DNA of 64,000 bases, taken from assembly GCA_033675265.1 (NCBI GenBank), contig JAUJYZ010001198.1:168501-232500 (forward strand). Reading direction: 5' to 3'. Both the position numbers and the translations under genes were made by a program. The DNA comes from Actinostola sp. cb2023 (lineage: Eukaryota; Cnidaria; Anthozoa; Actiniaria; Actinostolidae). This document shows positions 22,430-46,576 of this stretch, in pieces. Under the pieces are notes generated by a model. It was not told where the DNA came from. It made no database searches and saw only the letters and a list, made by a program, of their open reading frames with translations. Every line of letters starts with the position of its first letter. Positions within the stretch are counted from its first letter, which is position 1.

Positions 22430-25400
22430 GACAACCCCCAGGCATTAGTTAAATAAAATAAAATAAATCGCGAAATCCCCACTGTGGGGCAAGCCAGGTG
22501 TTAAAATGCCCCACGGTGGGGGCAACGAAAGGTAAGAAATTCCCCACCCCCGGGCACATCCACATACTGACCATGGGCATTGGCATTGGGGTATGGGCAT
22601 TGCTGGAATTGACTGATGCATTAGCTTTGAAAGATTAATAATAATAAATTAAATAATAATAAATTAAATAATAATAAATTAAATAATAATAAATTAAATA
22701 ATAATAAATTAAATAATAATAAATTAAATAATAAATTAATAATAATAAATTAACCCATTGACTCCTACACCGGCCGAAACCGGCCGTAAACATCGATACT
22801 GCTTTGAAAAATTCTAACTTTCTGAATTTTCGTAACATCGATCTCATGGCCAGTTATTAGTATAGTGACAACTGGATAACTCTTCAAATATTAACCTCAA
22901 GTAAACTGACTTTCAGGTCCGATTTCTGAGCATTAGTTCAATTTGTTTTTCATAGAAATCAAAAATGCGTGTTTTTGACGCAATTTCACACCTCGAAAAT
23001 GAACGACATTTGACTTGGATTTTCTTCCAAAATACATCCTTGCAAAACAAAACGCCACTTTCTCAGCAAACTTCCATCTCTCTTCTTGATATATTCGTGA
23101 ATTTTTCCCTCTCTCTTCCTTAACTCGCCCAACAATAGCCATTTCCTTAGGACCACTTTCGCTAACATGTGTTTTCCTTCTTCACGCCCGAAAAGGATGC
23201 CAGGAACATACGGGAATTTTCAACAGCAATCATCCCGCCCATTTGTGTTTTTTAGAGTTTTTTAGAGTGCGAACCACTCGGTCCTACAGGCAAAATATTG
23301 CACCAGTTGCATTCTTTACAAGTCCAAAGTCGCCAAAAATGCCTTTGTAGGTCCTGGAATTCACCACAGAACAACCAGAGAGACGATTTCACAGTTGAAT
23401 CCGCCATTTTGAATTTCGTAATGGCACTGACAAGTTGTCTTCGTGAAAATCGTTTCTCGCTGCTGGGTTCTTTCAGCAGAACGGTCTCTACCACACCAGT
23501 CAAGCTTAATGATGCTGTCCTGGGGGCTTCTGTGGTGAATAATGGCTATAAACACTCTAAAAATGCAAAATTGGCCTCTTCAAAGCAGTTACAACCACTG
23601 GCCCAACGAGCTCCCAAGAAGAAAGAAAGCACATGTGAAAACGCGAGCCCATGGGCATTCAGAACTGTCAAGATTTCCATGGAAACCCCTTATATGGAAT
23701 CGAAATTTCCTATGGCGTGATTAGGTCCAGGAAATCGTTAAAAAACTCAAAATAGCTCAGGAGCGAATGGGTTAAATAATAATAATAATAAAATATATTA
23801 TTATTTTAGTAATAATGGGTAAATTTAAATTCCATCAATGTTTTTGTTATTTTGCTCTTTTCTTGCTTCTTTTTATACTGTATAAATGGTTGAACTCTTC
23901 ATAAATGTTATGTGATCGTCTGGGAGAACCTGCAGGCTTTAGGACCTGAAACAGGTGATATTCTCTGTGGGATTTCTCCAGCTTACAGAGTGTGTATTAT
24001 CTTTGGAGCAAGGCCTAATATTGGTTTTACATCGTAAGGGTTGTTGAATGGTCCCCGCAAAAAGTCAGAGACTCGCAAAATTTAGTCAAATTTTGTGGGT
24101 CTCGAAGTCTCGTTTTCTCGTAAAAAGCCGTCTCAGAGTCTCGAATTTTGAAAACAAAGGAAATCAGTGAAAAAGCGTCTAGGGCTCACAAAAATATGCC
24201 TTGTCTCGGAGTCTAGCAAAGTCTCGCCTTGACCATTTGATACCCCTATTGTACTACACAGTCACATGATTGCATTAATTAAATTACATTTTACATGTAG
24301 TTGCACTTTGATGGTATGGCTTAATATTTAATACATATTGTTCTCTTGTCTGTTGTTTTCAGTATTTGTCTAAAAAGCTTGGTGCAGACCCTGTGGTATT
24401 TGGTTACCTACAGACAACATTTGCCGTTGTGCAGCTCTGTGGGGGGCCAATCTTTGGGAGGTTTGGTGACATCTTTGGCAGCCGAGCTGCACTGGCTTTA
24501 GCTTTCTGTGCAGCTGCTATGAGCTACGGTATTCTTGGAATCTCTTCCACTGTGACCATGTTGTTTTTGTCTCGATTACCATCCGTTTTTATGCACTCCA
24601 TGCAAGGTATGTTCATTAATGTAACTTGACGTTTACCTGTATTGAAGGCCTGTGTTCCTGGAGAAAATGGTGGGATTTGGGAAGTACATATATGGGTGAC
24701 TACACTGTACTACTCGGCCCCACCGCGGTACCAGCCACAGTACCCAGCATCCTTCCACAGACAACCCTTTCCTACTCTTTCTCTTCCCTTTCTGTGCCTG
24801 TATCGATGGCAGCAGAACACTAATTATACATCATTGAAAGTTGGTGACACTTTTCAGCATCACACTGTAACATCAACATACTAATCTTATAATTTCATTT
24901 TTTGAAGGTGCTCAAATGATTGTAACAGATATTTCTACTGATTCAGGTAATTGTAGGGCCATCTGTGAAGAGAGAGTTGTAAATATATATATCAACGTTA
25001 AATAAATTATTGTATTGTATTTTATGTACATTGCTAAAAATAAAAAAATAAAAAAAACATTGCTAGATTGGGGACTCCCCTTGGGCTTCCTGTGCTAAAC
25101 CCTTGATATATGTTACTCTACTCAAAGATAATATGATTTTCAGGGAGGCCCTAGCTAAAAAATAAATACAAATTTATGTGATAATTAAATAAAAATGAAG
25201 TCGATATAAAAAATCTAATATAATTTACATTATATGTCTTCTTTTAGAACGTTCAAATGCTCTCGGCAAACTAGGAGTGTCATATGCCATTGGTATGGTA
25301 ATAGGGCCCTTCCTTGGAGGGATACTTTCCAAACAGTATGGACTGCAGTTTGCTGCGATGTGCTCTTGTGTATTGTCATGTTGTAGTGTTGTCATGGTGA

Positions 25401-27903
25401 TGACTCTATTACCCAAGAATACTAAATTACTTCATCATACCGAAGATCATTCAGGTGTGCTATGTTTCTTTATTTATATTTTATTCTGTAAATGTAGCCA
25501 ACATTTTCATCATCACCATTATTGTCATCACTTGCATCATAATTTGTTACCATGGCAACTGATTACTCATCACAATAACTGTATTTTAATTCAAGTGATA
25601 TTCTGTGCTTTTTTCAGAATCTCCAAAGTCAAGTGAAAGTGTATTTGACATGAAGAAAATCCTTGAGCTACTGAAGATTCCTACAGTGCTTTATTTGATA
25701 ATCCTGAAAGTATTTACAGCCATACCCTTTGGAGTGTTCCAGTCCATGTTTGCTGTAGTTTCAATGGATTATTTTAAATTAGATCCTCAACACAATGGAT
25801 TTGTGTTGTCTTATGCTGGTACTTTGTCTATTGTAAGTTTTGTAAACTAGATAATGGTCAATCGATGGTGATGATGGTGATGATAAATAAACTACTACTA
25901 CTACCAGTACTACATGATGATGGTGATGATGTTGATGATGCTGGTGGTGATGATGATGATGATGATGATCGATGGTGCTGGTGATGATGGTGCTGGTGAT
26001 GATGATCGATGGTAATGGTGGGATGATGATCGATGGTGCTGGTGATGATGATGATGATGGTGGTGATGATGATCGATGGTGCTGGTTATGATGATGGTGA
26101 TCGATGGTACTGGTGATGATGGTGCTGGTGATGATGATGGTGGAGATGATGATCGATGGTGATGGTGGGATGATGATCGATGGTGATGATGATTGATGGT
26201 ACTGGTGATGATGATCGATGGTGATGATGATTGATGGTACTGGTGATGATGATGGTGGTGATGATGATCAATGGTGATGGTGGGATGATTGATGGTGCTG
26301 GTGGTGATGATGATGGTGATGATGATCGATGGTGATGATGATGGTGGTGGTAATGATACGATGATAATGATATGACGATGTAATGATGGTAAATAGTAAA
26401 AGCGCGAGGTCAGTACAGGAAAATATCAGACAGATCTTGACAGTACAGACCGAGCCGTAGTTTGTACAAAAAAGACAGAGGTCTGATATTTTCCTGTACT
26501 GATAGAGCAAGCGAGGTTATTAAGTTGTTTATTATATGGCAATTTTAATCGAGGAGAGGCTATTTTTGTATTGACAAAAAATCCGTAATCACCCACGGGC
26601 ATTACCGGAGCATCTTGCCCACTAAACAACCAATCAGATCTCACGATTTTACTGGAAGTAGCTTGTGCCATAATGTATGAAGTGACTCATGTTAATATGT
26701 CAAACGAGTTGCATAATTAACTGGGTTGACAACATTCATGTTATTGGATGTATATTTCCACAGCTCGTGCAAGGATTTGGAGTTGGATATTTAACAAAGA
26801 GATTCAATGAGACAGATCTTCTAAAATGTTCTATAATTTCAATTGCCTTTGCATATGCATTAATGGTAAGTCTACTCACGTCGGCATGAGTTTCAATAAA
26901 ACAACACATGTATGATTATCAATTCTTCATTGCATCACTGGTAAAAGGTCTATAAAGAACGTGGAAAATATGCACTTTTCCCAAAATCTATACAAAATTC
27001 TCGGTATGTTTTGGAACTCCAATGCTATGATTGTTAATGATAAATATCAGGTCTGAGTTGCATGAAACTTAAAGCCGCGGCTACACAAGCGATTTTTTGC
27101 TTGCACAGGCGACGCGATTTTTTTGAAAAACTGCTGTATCGCCGTTTTTAATTTTTGTTGATGCCAGATATTCGAAAATTATCATTTCAATTTCTGATTT
27201 CCAGTTTTTATAACTCATTAAAATCAGAATTGAACTAGCAATTTTCGATTTCCTAAAAAATCGCGTCACCTGTGCAAGCAAAAAAATCGCTCGTGTAACC
27301 GCGGCTTAATGCCAGCTAGGCATAACTGCTAAAGTTGAATATTCAAATAGTGATTTTTAAATGGCTTGTTTGAATTAGTAGTAAGTTGTGTTGTAGTTTT
27401 AGGGTAGTTTTCATAAACCCGTGAAATACACTAAATAAATACATATCAGTACACTCTAATTCAATTGTGTTCTTTATATTCGAGTACATACACACTAATA
27501 TAGTTTCTGTTTAATGGGTTTATGAAAACCACTCTAGGCAACTCAGCCCAGATACACAATTGCAAAAGATTACCACTGATTACCTTTTTCCCTGCATTAT
27601 TAGTTCATGGTTACAGACATCTACCAGTTCTGTGCCGTCTTGGTTCCCTTGGTTACAGGAGGCACCATCCTGACTGTCGTCACCACCTCAGCACTAACTA
27701 AAGCAGTTACTATCAAAGATACAGGCGCAGTTCTGGGTCTATCCATGGCCTGCAACTCTCTCGTAAGAAGCCTGTCGCCGACACTGGGGGGCTATTTATT
27801 CAAAATATACGGCTGGCCTGTATTTGGTGTGTTTGGGTTCGTTATTAATTCTGTTATTGTACTCTACTTGTTAGTTTTTGGCAGGGAAAACCTTCATCAT
27901 TAA
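21550..27903 (+). CDS. SLC22A18: SLC22A18, major-facilitator transporter
   Basis: Seven exons: 21550-21768, 24363-24606, 24908-24946, 25248-25454, 25618-25832, 26764-26865, 27604-27903. They total 1326 nt, 441 aa, with phases agreeing throughout. It is a polytopic MFS protein of the SLC22A18 (ORCTL2/TSSC5) branch, proposed to export organic cations; the substrate cannot be read from sequence. Family marks are YLSKKLG at 74-80, FGYLQTTF at 86-93, the motif-A loop GRFGDIFGSR at 105-114, AQMIVTDIS, ERSNALGKLG and the C-terminal DTGAVLGLSMACNSLVRSL segment. An in-frame Met at codon 13 (21586) could also initiate. Intron 1 holds two poly(C)-ended elements and a 1-kb element; intron 5 holds a GATGATGGT tract. 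Confidence 0.95.
21797..22330. mobile_element. Inverted-repeat element with C/G homopolymer subtermini, A
   Basis: ATGCATGGATCAATTCCAGC and GTTACCATCCCCCC at the left are matched by the inverted GGGGGATGGTAACAGCTGGA and TTGATCCATGCAT at the right. The G-run at 22270-22290 is homopolymeric. The interior repeats CCCCGCCCC(A/T)GGG motifs. Confidence 0.85.
22348..22625. mobile_element. Inverted-repeat element with C/G homopolymer subtermini, B
   Basis: ATGCATCAGTCAATTCCAGC followed by AATGCC and a run of roughly 50 C is closed by inverted GGGCATTGCTGGAATTGACT and GATGCAT. It is the same architecture as the neighbouring element with diverged termini. Confidence 0.85.
22636..22755. repeat. 15-bp AT-rich microsatellite
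   Basis: Tandem TAATAATAAATTAAA-type units, seven or eight copies. Confidence 0.95.
22752..23776. mobile_element. About 1-kb element with TTAACCCATT termini
   Basis: It begins TTAACCCATTGACTCC and ends GGAGCGAATGGGTTAA, an inverted pair of about 16 bp with mismatches. The interior has frames of 60-140 codons on both strands that match nothing I recognise. A related fragment (AAGGGTTAAAACCCTTTGAC and TTTCCTGGACCTAAAC) lies at about 28558-28640, so this is a repeated family. Confidence 0.6.
25862..26390. repeat. GATGATGGT-type tract in SLC22A18 intron 5
   Basis: Irregular trinucleotide-based repeat (GATGATGATCGATGGTGCTG and variants). Minus-strand His/Ser frames across it are artefacts. Confidence 0.95.
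26395..26680. mobile_element. Inverted-repeat MITE remnant in SLC22A18 intron 5
   Basis: AGTACAGGAAAATATCAGAC at about 26412 reappears inverted as GTCTGATATTTTCCTGTACT at about 26480. The outer boundaries are uncertain. Confidence 0.65.
27073..27306. mobile_element. Harbinger-like MITE in SLC22A18 intron 6
   Basis: The termini AGCCGCGGCTACACAAGCGA and AGCCGCGGTTACACGAGCGA (reverse complement of the right end) are flanked by TAA on both sides (27070-27072 and 27307-27309). The superfamily call comes from the 3-bp TWA duplication. Confidence 0.8.
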
Positions 27904-28198
27904 TTAACAAGCTTTTGAAAGTTAAAAATCACTTCATTTTACTATACTGTTTCAAACTTACAAAATGTCAAACAAATTTAAGAATAGTACATCTATGTTG
28001 CGGTTGATTTCTTCCACTGGTTTTAGTTTTTCCTAGGGTTCTTTATATAAGATTAGGTTTAGGGTTTCATACATGGTGAGTAAGGGCGCAGAGATTTTGC
28101 CAAGGGGGTGCGCGTTTAGATTGGATATTGGTTTCAGCAAAATTACACACACACACTTTTTTGCCCCACCCTAAATCTGCCCCTAGTTATAATTCAAA

Positions 28199-28267
28199 CT
28201 AGCCTCCCTCGCAGCTGTGTTTAGTGTCGTTGCGTGACGACACTAAACACGGCTGCGAGGGATACTA
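28199..28267. mobile_element. CTAGCCTCC-type hairpin element
   Basis: CTAGCCTCCCTCGCAGCTGT and GTTTAGTGTCGT face ACGACACTAAACACGGCTGC and GAGGGATACTA across a 6-bp loop. Confidence 0.8.
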
Positions 28268-28935
28268 AATTCAAACCAGTGAAAAAAGTTTTAACCACAA
28301 CATTCCATTTGATAAAAAAAGGCACAAAAGTATTATGTACAGACAAACATCACAAGAGGTCAATTTTACGAAGCTGGCTTATAAATACAGACAAAATGAT
28401 GATTTATAAAATAAATAAATACATAATAATGTCAAATTCAATAAAGTCCAAGAGAAAAGTCAGAAAAGTTTCCAAAAATTAAATTATGTTTTGTGAGGAA
28501 ATTAATAATATTGTAGGCTGCCTGCTCTTGTAGTCTCCCTCGCAGTCATTTTTTACCTTTTAAGGGTTAAAACCCTTTGACACTCAGATATTTTTGTGCA
28601 GGTTTTTAGCAATTTCCTGGACCTAAACGCGCTGTAGGATATTTTGATTCCATAAAAGGAGTATCCATTTTGGAAAAAACTGCACTGCTCTCAGCCAATC
28701 AGATTCAAGAAATTATTTCATGTATATTATTAGTTGAGAACACAGCTGTACAGACCCAGCTAAATGACACTGAAATTGATTTTCAGGTCTGTTATTAAAC
28801 ATGCACGGTTGACTTTTGAGTGTATTTCTTTTACAGAATCACAGCAACATGTCTGTGTATATAATAGTATTCACGGTTCATTGCAATTATTTCACAAACA
28901 CTGAACAATGAGAGTATTTACATTATGTTATATTA

Positions 28936-29180
28936 GGGCCATTTATACGAGCGAAAATAAGACGCAGCTTATCTTAGACGCGAATTAGATAAGATGCGAA
29001 CCTCTTCGTATAAACAGCACTTTTAGTCTAAGACGCGACTTATCGGAGAACAGCGTTCCGAGCTGTTCTTATTTTGTCCGCGTCTTAGACTAAAAGTGCT
29101 GTTTATACGAAGAGGTTCACGTCTTATCTAAGTCGCGTCTAAGATAAGCCGCGTCTTATTTTCGCTCGTATAAATGGCCC
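28936..29180. mobile_element. Palindromic MITE, GGGCCATTTATACGAGC termini
   Basis: Near-perfect inverted halves of about 110 bp: GGGCCATTTATACGAGCGAA and its complement at the other end, then CCTCTTCGTATAAACAGCAC on both sides. The flanks are TTA and TAA, so a TA or an imperfect TWA duplication. Confidence 0.88.
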
Positions 29181-29530
29181 TAATGTTTTTACATGTATTT
29201 TCTAAGCACCAATACTATAATCTAAATAACAATAAATATTAATCTAAATAACAGTATATACATACATTACCATGGGAGTACTCAGGTGTAAGAGTGAAGA
29301 GGATGTATGGGGTTTGAATTGAACTCTGATTTGGATCGACATGTACGATGTGATTGGATCATAGGACATTTTTGGTTTGAGTTTTAGCCACATTTAATAG
29401 ACAAAACGATTAGACTTTTTGGGGCCGTTTATTATTGTGGCTTCACTCACTATTATACCTGAGTAACCTCTGGCATACATACAAATATATTAATAAAATG
29501 TTATTAAATCTAAAACAAGTAAAGTAAGTA

Positions 29531-30039
29531 CAGTAAAAACCCGCATATAAGAAACTGCAGATTAAGAACCTTCAGGCTGAAATTTACCCAATATATAAGA
29601 ACCAGTTCAGCCTGACAAATGAAGCAGGTTCTTATGAGAAAATGACTAAAGCTCAGAACACACAGGTACAGTCGGTGCTGAATATGCAGAAATATTATAT
29701 TTACTATACAGTTGGGTTGTTAATGTTTAGTGTGAATATTAGACCTTTCAGGGTCAATTTAAGTTCACTAATTAAAACAAATTGTAAGGAAATACAGCAT
29801 ATCAGGAACAGTAATTTTTTTTTTGCCCTGTAAATAAGAACCTGTTAAGAACTAGCCTCCTTTGCAGACGCTTTTAATGTCGCGGTAGGGAGAGAGTTAA
29901 AACCGCGACATTAAAAGCGTCTGCAAAGGAGGCTAGTTAAGAACCTATTCAGCCTGATTTCTCACTAGACACCCAATATATAAGAGCCATTTCAGCCTGA
30001 CTTGGAAAAATAGGGGTTCTTTTATGCGGGTTTTTACTG
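29531..30039. mobile_element. CAGT-ended (Tc1/mariner/pogo-like) MITE
   Basis: The termini CAGTAAAAACCCGCATA are inverted at both ends and flanked by TA (29529-29530 and 30040-30041). Inside each end are short irregular repeats of the terminus theme (TATAAGAACC..TTCAGCCTGA). A separate hairpin is inserted at 29850-29936. Confidence 0.82.
29850..29936. mobile_element. CTAGCCTCC hairpin nested in the CAGT-ended MITE
   Basis: CTAGCCTCCTTTGCAGACGC and TTTTAATGTCGCGGT are perfectly inverted after the loop, giving a stem of about 35 bp. Confidence 0.88.
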
Positions 30040-30167
30040 TAATCACTGAAATTCTGAAGTGCAGAATTAATTGCTATATAATTATTATTATTCTTTTTCC
30101 TTTACATGTGTTTTTTTTTAAGATAGAGGAAGAATGACATAACATCATTACTGACACTGTTTCGTCT

Positions 30168-43065
<12,898 letters not shown>

Positions 43066-43257
43066 CTCCTCATGCTAAAACAAGTCAAGTTTCTCTTTGT
43101 TGGATAAATAGCTTGTACTATGTCTCTGTCTGTGGGTCTAAAACAAAGTTACCACTAATCGACAGGGGGGAAGGGAAGGGGGAGCTCTTCGTCCCTCTCT
43201 CAGTCCAGATTGAGCATAATTATTGTAAGGAGTTTGGAGCAAAAAGATGACGACTTT

Positions 43258-43388
43258 TATATTTTACCACAATCCTTTGCGCGTAAGACTCCGCCTTGTA
43301 AAAACAAATGTTAATAGTTTGTAGGTGCGAGTATTACAGATTTAGATTCGCAAAGGATTGTGGGAAAATGTACCGCCGCCATTTTGTT
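43258..43388. mobile_element. MITE, CCACAATCCTTTGCG termini, copy 1
   Basis: ACCACAATCCTTTGCG at the left and CGCAAAGGATTGTGG at the right, followed by GCCGCCATTTTG. A second copy is at 47648-47800 with the same layout. Confidence 0.82.
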
Positions 43389-43504
43389 TTTGTATAGTGG
43401 ATTAATTAACACGCCTTCAAACCTAAGAAATGAGACACGAAGAAAGTACAAAGAAGTTATTCCACTTTGGGTTCAACGTCCTTTACCAAAGAGCTTGGTG
43501 ATAG

Positions 43505-43664
43505 AGTCGTTTTCGTATGAGTGGGAAGTAGTTACCGTGCCGTGCGGTGACTGTGCCATGTCCAAGCATTCTGATTGGTTGAGCAATGATTTCGCGCGCT
43601 GTGATTGGTTGGATAGATGTCTTCGATTCCATACCGTAGGTTTCCCACTCATACGAAAACGACT
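43505..43664. mobile_element. AGTCGTTTTC-family MITE, copy 4
   Basis: AGTCGTTTTCGTATGAGTGG at the left, inverted CCACTCATACGAAAACGACT at the right (with an A between GTGGG copies). The interior carries GATTGGTTGAGC and GTGATTGGTTGGA. Confidence 0.93.
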
Positions 43665-44024
43665 GTATCTTTATGTCACAATAAGTGTCATACTGACAGA
43701 TGTAACATTCACGCCGGTTATGGCTAAAATAAGAAATTCTAATATTATGTAAGAAGAACGTTTTATTGAATAAATATCGAAGTTGTTTTGGAGTGGTTTG
43801 TTATCTTTTTACTGGTTAAGCTAAAATTGTTTTTTTTTCACTCCCTGTTTGCGTTTGTACGCCTTGCGTCGTATACAGTGAAAAACGGGCTTTATAGATC
43901 CGTCAAACTTTTCATGGGAGCATGCCCCCAGACCCAGACCCGCGCGAAAAAAGCATAGGTTGCATCCATCAAAAAAGATAGGAGCGTTGCATGATGGCTA
44001 TGCAAGAGCGTTGCGTGATGGAAC

Positions 44025-44032
44025 TATAAAAA
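44025..44032 (+). promoter_or_regulatory. TATA box of the single-exon orphan gene
   Basis: TATAAAAA, about 150 bp upstream of the ATG at 44176. No other gene in the window shows so clear a TATA box. Confidence 0.65.
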
Positions 44033-44175
44033 CGGGTGCGTGGAAGACTATAGGGAACACTGGAAACGAGGAAAACTTTACATATTAACACGTGACTGTT
44101 CAACAACAGTCGCCATTGAAGTGTAGCCTTCAAAACGTTGTTCTCTCTCGAAGTAAACTGAACTTCCAAAGACGG

Positions 44176-44733
44176 ATGTCTTTGATGAGGTGGCTGTTCG
44201 GTAAAGGTAGCGTTAAAATAGCCAACAGCACCTACCACGATATCTGGGTCAAAGTAGACGCTGACAGAAAGTATATAACAGAAGCACAAGTAACGTTAGA
44301 AGCTGAGATCGAAAAAGTGAAGGTCGGAATCACGCCAAATGTAAAATTTGAAAACTTGATTCAGAAGGCTGGATACAGTCGTATTCCTTCTGGAAATAGC
44401 CTCCAGTTTGACGTTCCTCAGCGGAAAAACGAATGCTATGTATCAGCAGTTGACTCGGAGAATAATTGGTTTGGCGAAGGGAAGTGCTTCAGAGCAACGA
44501 ATGGTACGTACTTCAACATCGTGTTGTGCAGTGATTTTGCTATGCGAAAGGGTTTCAAGAACAAGTTGTTTCGCTGTGCCGAGGGACCACAGGAATACTG
44601 GGGCCCAGTCAGCTGTCCTGGATGCGGTATGAAAAAATGTAAGGCTCCTATGCGGTCGGGATCGGATGGATGGTGTGGAAACCATGGCAGCGTTAGGAAC
44701 GCACGTCAGACCGAACAAGTAATAAATGAATAG
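44176..44733 (+). CDS. Uncharacterised single-exon gene, cysteine-rich C-terminus
   Basis: 185 aa from the ATG at 44176 (MSLMRWLFGKGSVKIANSTY). The frame stays open upstream to 44092 but without an ATG in good position. I do not recognise the family. The N-terminal half alternates hydrophobic and polar residues in short strands (VKIANS, IWVKVDA, VKVGITPNVKF), suggesting a beta-rich fold. The C-terminal third has a cluster CPGCGMKKC plus further cysteines, which could bind metal or form disulphides. There is no signal peptide or membrane segment. Codon use is unbiased and the frame is the only long one on this strand, supporting a real gene. A clean TATA box and lack of introns differ from every neighbour, suggesting an inducible or retro-derived gene. 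Confidence 0.7.
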   Translation: MSLMRWLFGKGSVKIANSTYHDIWVKVDADRKYITEAQVTLEAEIEKVKVGITPNVKFENLIQKAGYSRIPSGNSLQFDVPQRKNECYVSAVDSENNWFGEGKCFRATNGTYFNIVLCSDFAMRKGFKNKLFRCAEGPQEYWGPVSCPGCGMKKCKAPMRSGSDGWCGNHGSVRNARQTEQVINE

Positions 44734-45046
44734 ACTTAACTACAGTTGTATAACCATTATAGGCGTAACTATGTAAAATATTTAGAATATATATAGAATT
44801 TACGTGGGTTTTGGTTTGCGGTTTGACCCCTTTGTTCTGATCGAAGAAGGTGAAAATAGTTATGATACCACTGAACACTCGAGTTTGTAAACAGGAAACT
44901 TGTGTGATTGTTTGGGTGAGTTTATTTTGGTCTTAGATCACGTGTTGAATAGCGTGATACAAAGCTGCTTCTTCCACTCTTCATCTACACAATAGCATTT
45001 CAGTGTTTTCACAACATAACCACACTCAGGAAGAACTTTTGACGCG

Positions 45047-45397
45047 ATGTCGAGCGAACTACCGAAAACTGATCTCGTGAGCATTTGCAGCAACTTTCAT
45101 ATCTCATGTGCCGAATTCCTTGAAACGTTTGAGTATCTTGGTAATGGGCTTTTCCGAGTTAAAACAGACAAAACGTTGACTTTCCTTCATGCCAGAGATA
45201 CTTCAGGAGACTATGCGCATAATGTTGTCACTGGAAAGGGTGGAACAGCCGGCGAGTTGTGGCGGGAATCCACAGGTGAATCAGTCACAAAATATCCTTG
45301 CTTTGCTTCCAACAACAAGAAGCAATCAGGTCCACACAACGCTGAGGTCACAGCTCACGTCTATTCGACTACTCAACTAAGTCACTACACTACATGA
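45047..45397 (+). CDS. Hypothetical protein, 116 aa
   Basis: Begins MSSELPKTDLVSICSNFHIS and ends TTQLSHYTT with a TGA overlapping the ATG of the next frame (45394). The ATG is in GCGATGTCG, reasonable for an animal gene. I do not recognise the sequence and see no domain. It may be the 5' part of a longer gene that is frameshifted or spliced into the following frame. Confidence 0.4.
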   Translation: MSSELPKTDLVSICSNFHISCAEFLETFEYLGNGLFRVKTDKTLTFLHARDTSGDYAHNVVTGKGGTAGELWRESTGESVTKYPCFASNNKKQSGPHNAEVTAHVYSTTQLSHYTT

Positions 45398-45636
45398 TAC
45401 TGATCCCAACGTGCAATGCTTGCAATAATCGTAAAGGCACCGAGAGAGACGAGACGGCTTACCCAACTCCAGGCGAGACAGGCCGGCCCTTGGAAGCCAC
45501 CGCAGGAGCGTTGCTGATGTTCATCGTAATCAGTGACAAGACAATGGGCGGAAAAGGTGCTCAAGGTAGAGGACCTACTTCAAGTGGAAGTACTGGAGGG
45601 AAAATAGGTAAACCGTTTGAAAAGAATGGATCTTGA
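45394..45636 (+). CDS. Hypothetical protein or continuation, 80 aa
   Basis: An open frame (MILIPTCNACNNRKGTERDE through GKIGKPFEKNGS) that overlaps the preceding frame by 4 bases. Gly/Ser-rich C-terminus. The overlap suggests either a +1 frameshift in one ancestral gene or an intron across the junction. No function can be assigned. Confidence 0.3.
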   Translation: MILIPTCNACNNRKGTERDETAYPTPGETGRPLEATAGALLMFIVISDKTMGGKGAQGRGPTSSGSTGGKIGKPFEKNGS

Positions 45637-45799
45637 TGGAGATTTGGTGGTGTAGCTCGTTAGCCACGATCTCAAAGGTTAAAAAAAAACTTTTGTCGGT
45701 AATCTCAGTATAATTGGCGATAGGTTTTAGGAAGCCCGAACATACTTTTTATTGATAACCTCGACTTCATACTGTCGAATAATCTTTTTTGAAAATGTA

Positions 45800-45985
45800 T
45801 TCTAGATCTGCAAGCCGCATCTACACGAACAAGTTTTCCTTGACAAGGAAAAATTGATAATTTCTTGTCATCACGAGCAAGTTTTCGATGTTTTTGTCGT
45901 CTACACAAGCAAGTCTTCCTTGTCAAGGAAAACTTGTCAAGGAAAATTTGCTCGTGTAGATTGCTCCTGTAGATTCGGCTTTATT
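45800..45985. mobile_element. MITE related to the 9.9-kb element
   Basis: AAGCCGCATCTACACGAACA and TTTTCCTTGACAAGGAAAAA at the left, inverted GCTCGTGTAGATT and GTAGATTCGGCTT at the right. Confidence 0.75.
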
Positions 45986-46576
45986 TCCATATACTGTACT
46001 ATAGTATGTGTTTTCTGTAAAATCATGATTGTACACAATTACTAATACTAATAATCTTTAATAAAACACTTTCACTTTCTAAACTTAATTCAAATGCTTC
46101 GCGTATACTATTATTTATACTAGTACCTTATGTAGTTTTAGAATGTATTTCCTTTTATAATTACAGCACGAAGCACCCATTAATAATAATAATAATAATA
46201 ACGGTTTATTGGACAATATATCCACAGAGTGGCTCTTCACTTGTCCACTAATCTAAACTATCTGCAATAAATATTAACAATTAATTGAATTATGAATATA
46301 AATAATTAATGTTTCGCATAGTTTTTTCTCGCCATCCTCCAATTAGCGGTTAGATCAGAGATAAGATAAGACAATCCTGCAAAGCTGATTGGATAATGGT
46401 CGAGTATGCGAATACATTATAGGTGATCATACATTTGTGCTTCGTGCTATGATAAAACCAAAATAGATTATCTATTAAACGTTATTCTTTTTGACTTTGT
46501 GGTTGTGAGGTAGACACTTTGACTTGTCTCATATAGCTGTGTATAAATTAACTTTTTAACGTGTCACGACTCACTT

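Larger units (their letters stand above)
27904..30167. other. Convergent intergenic region, repeats only
   Basis: Between the stop codons of SLC22A18 and the C2HC gene. It contains the hairpin and MITE copies listed separately. No additional gene is supported. Confidence 0.6.
43066..44024. other. Region between SDHA and the TATA-driven orphan gene
   Basis: Contains two MITEs (listed) and otherwise no recognisable gene. AATAAA occurs near 43770 but is 700 bp past the SDHA stop. Confidence 0.5.

Noticed and set aside
23298..23720. 140-codon frame in SLC22A18 intron 1 as a nested gene
   Set aside because: It lies within a repeat element with inverted ends and has no recognisable domain.
44092..44175. 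Upstream extension of the orphan gene by 28 codons
   Set aside because: It would start at a GTG; the ATG at 44176 is the first ATG in the frame and the extension may be 5' UTR.
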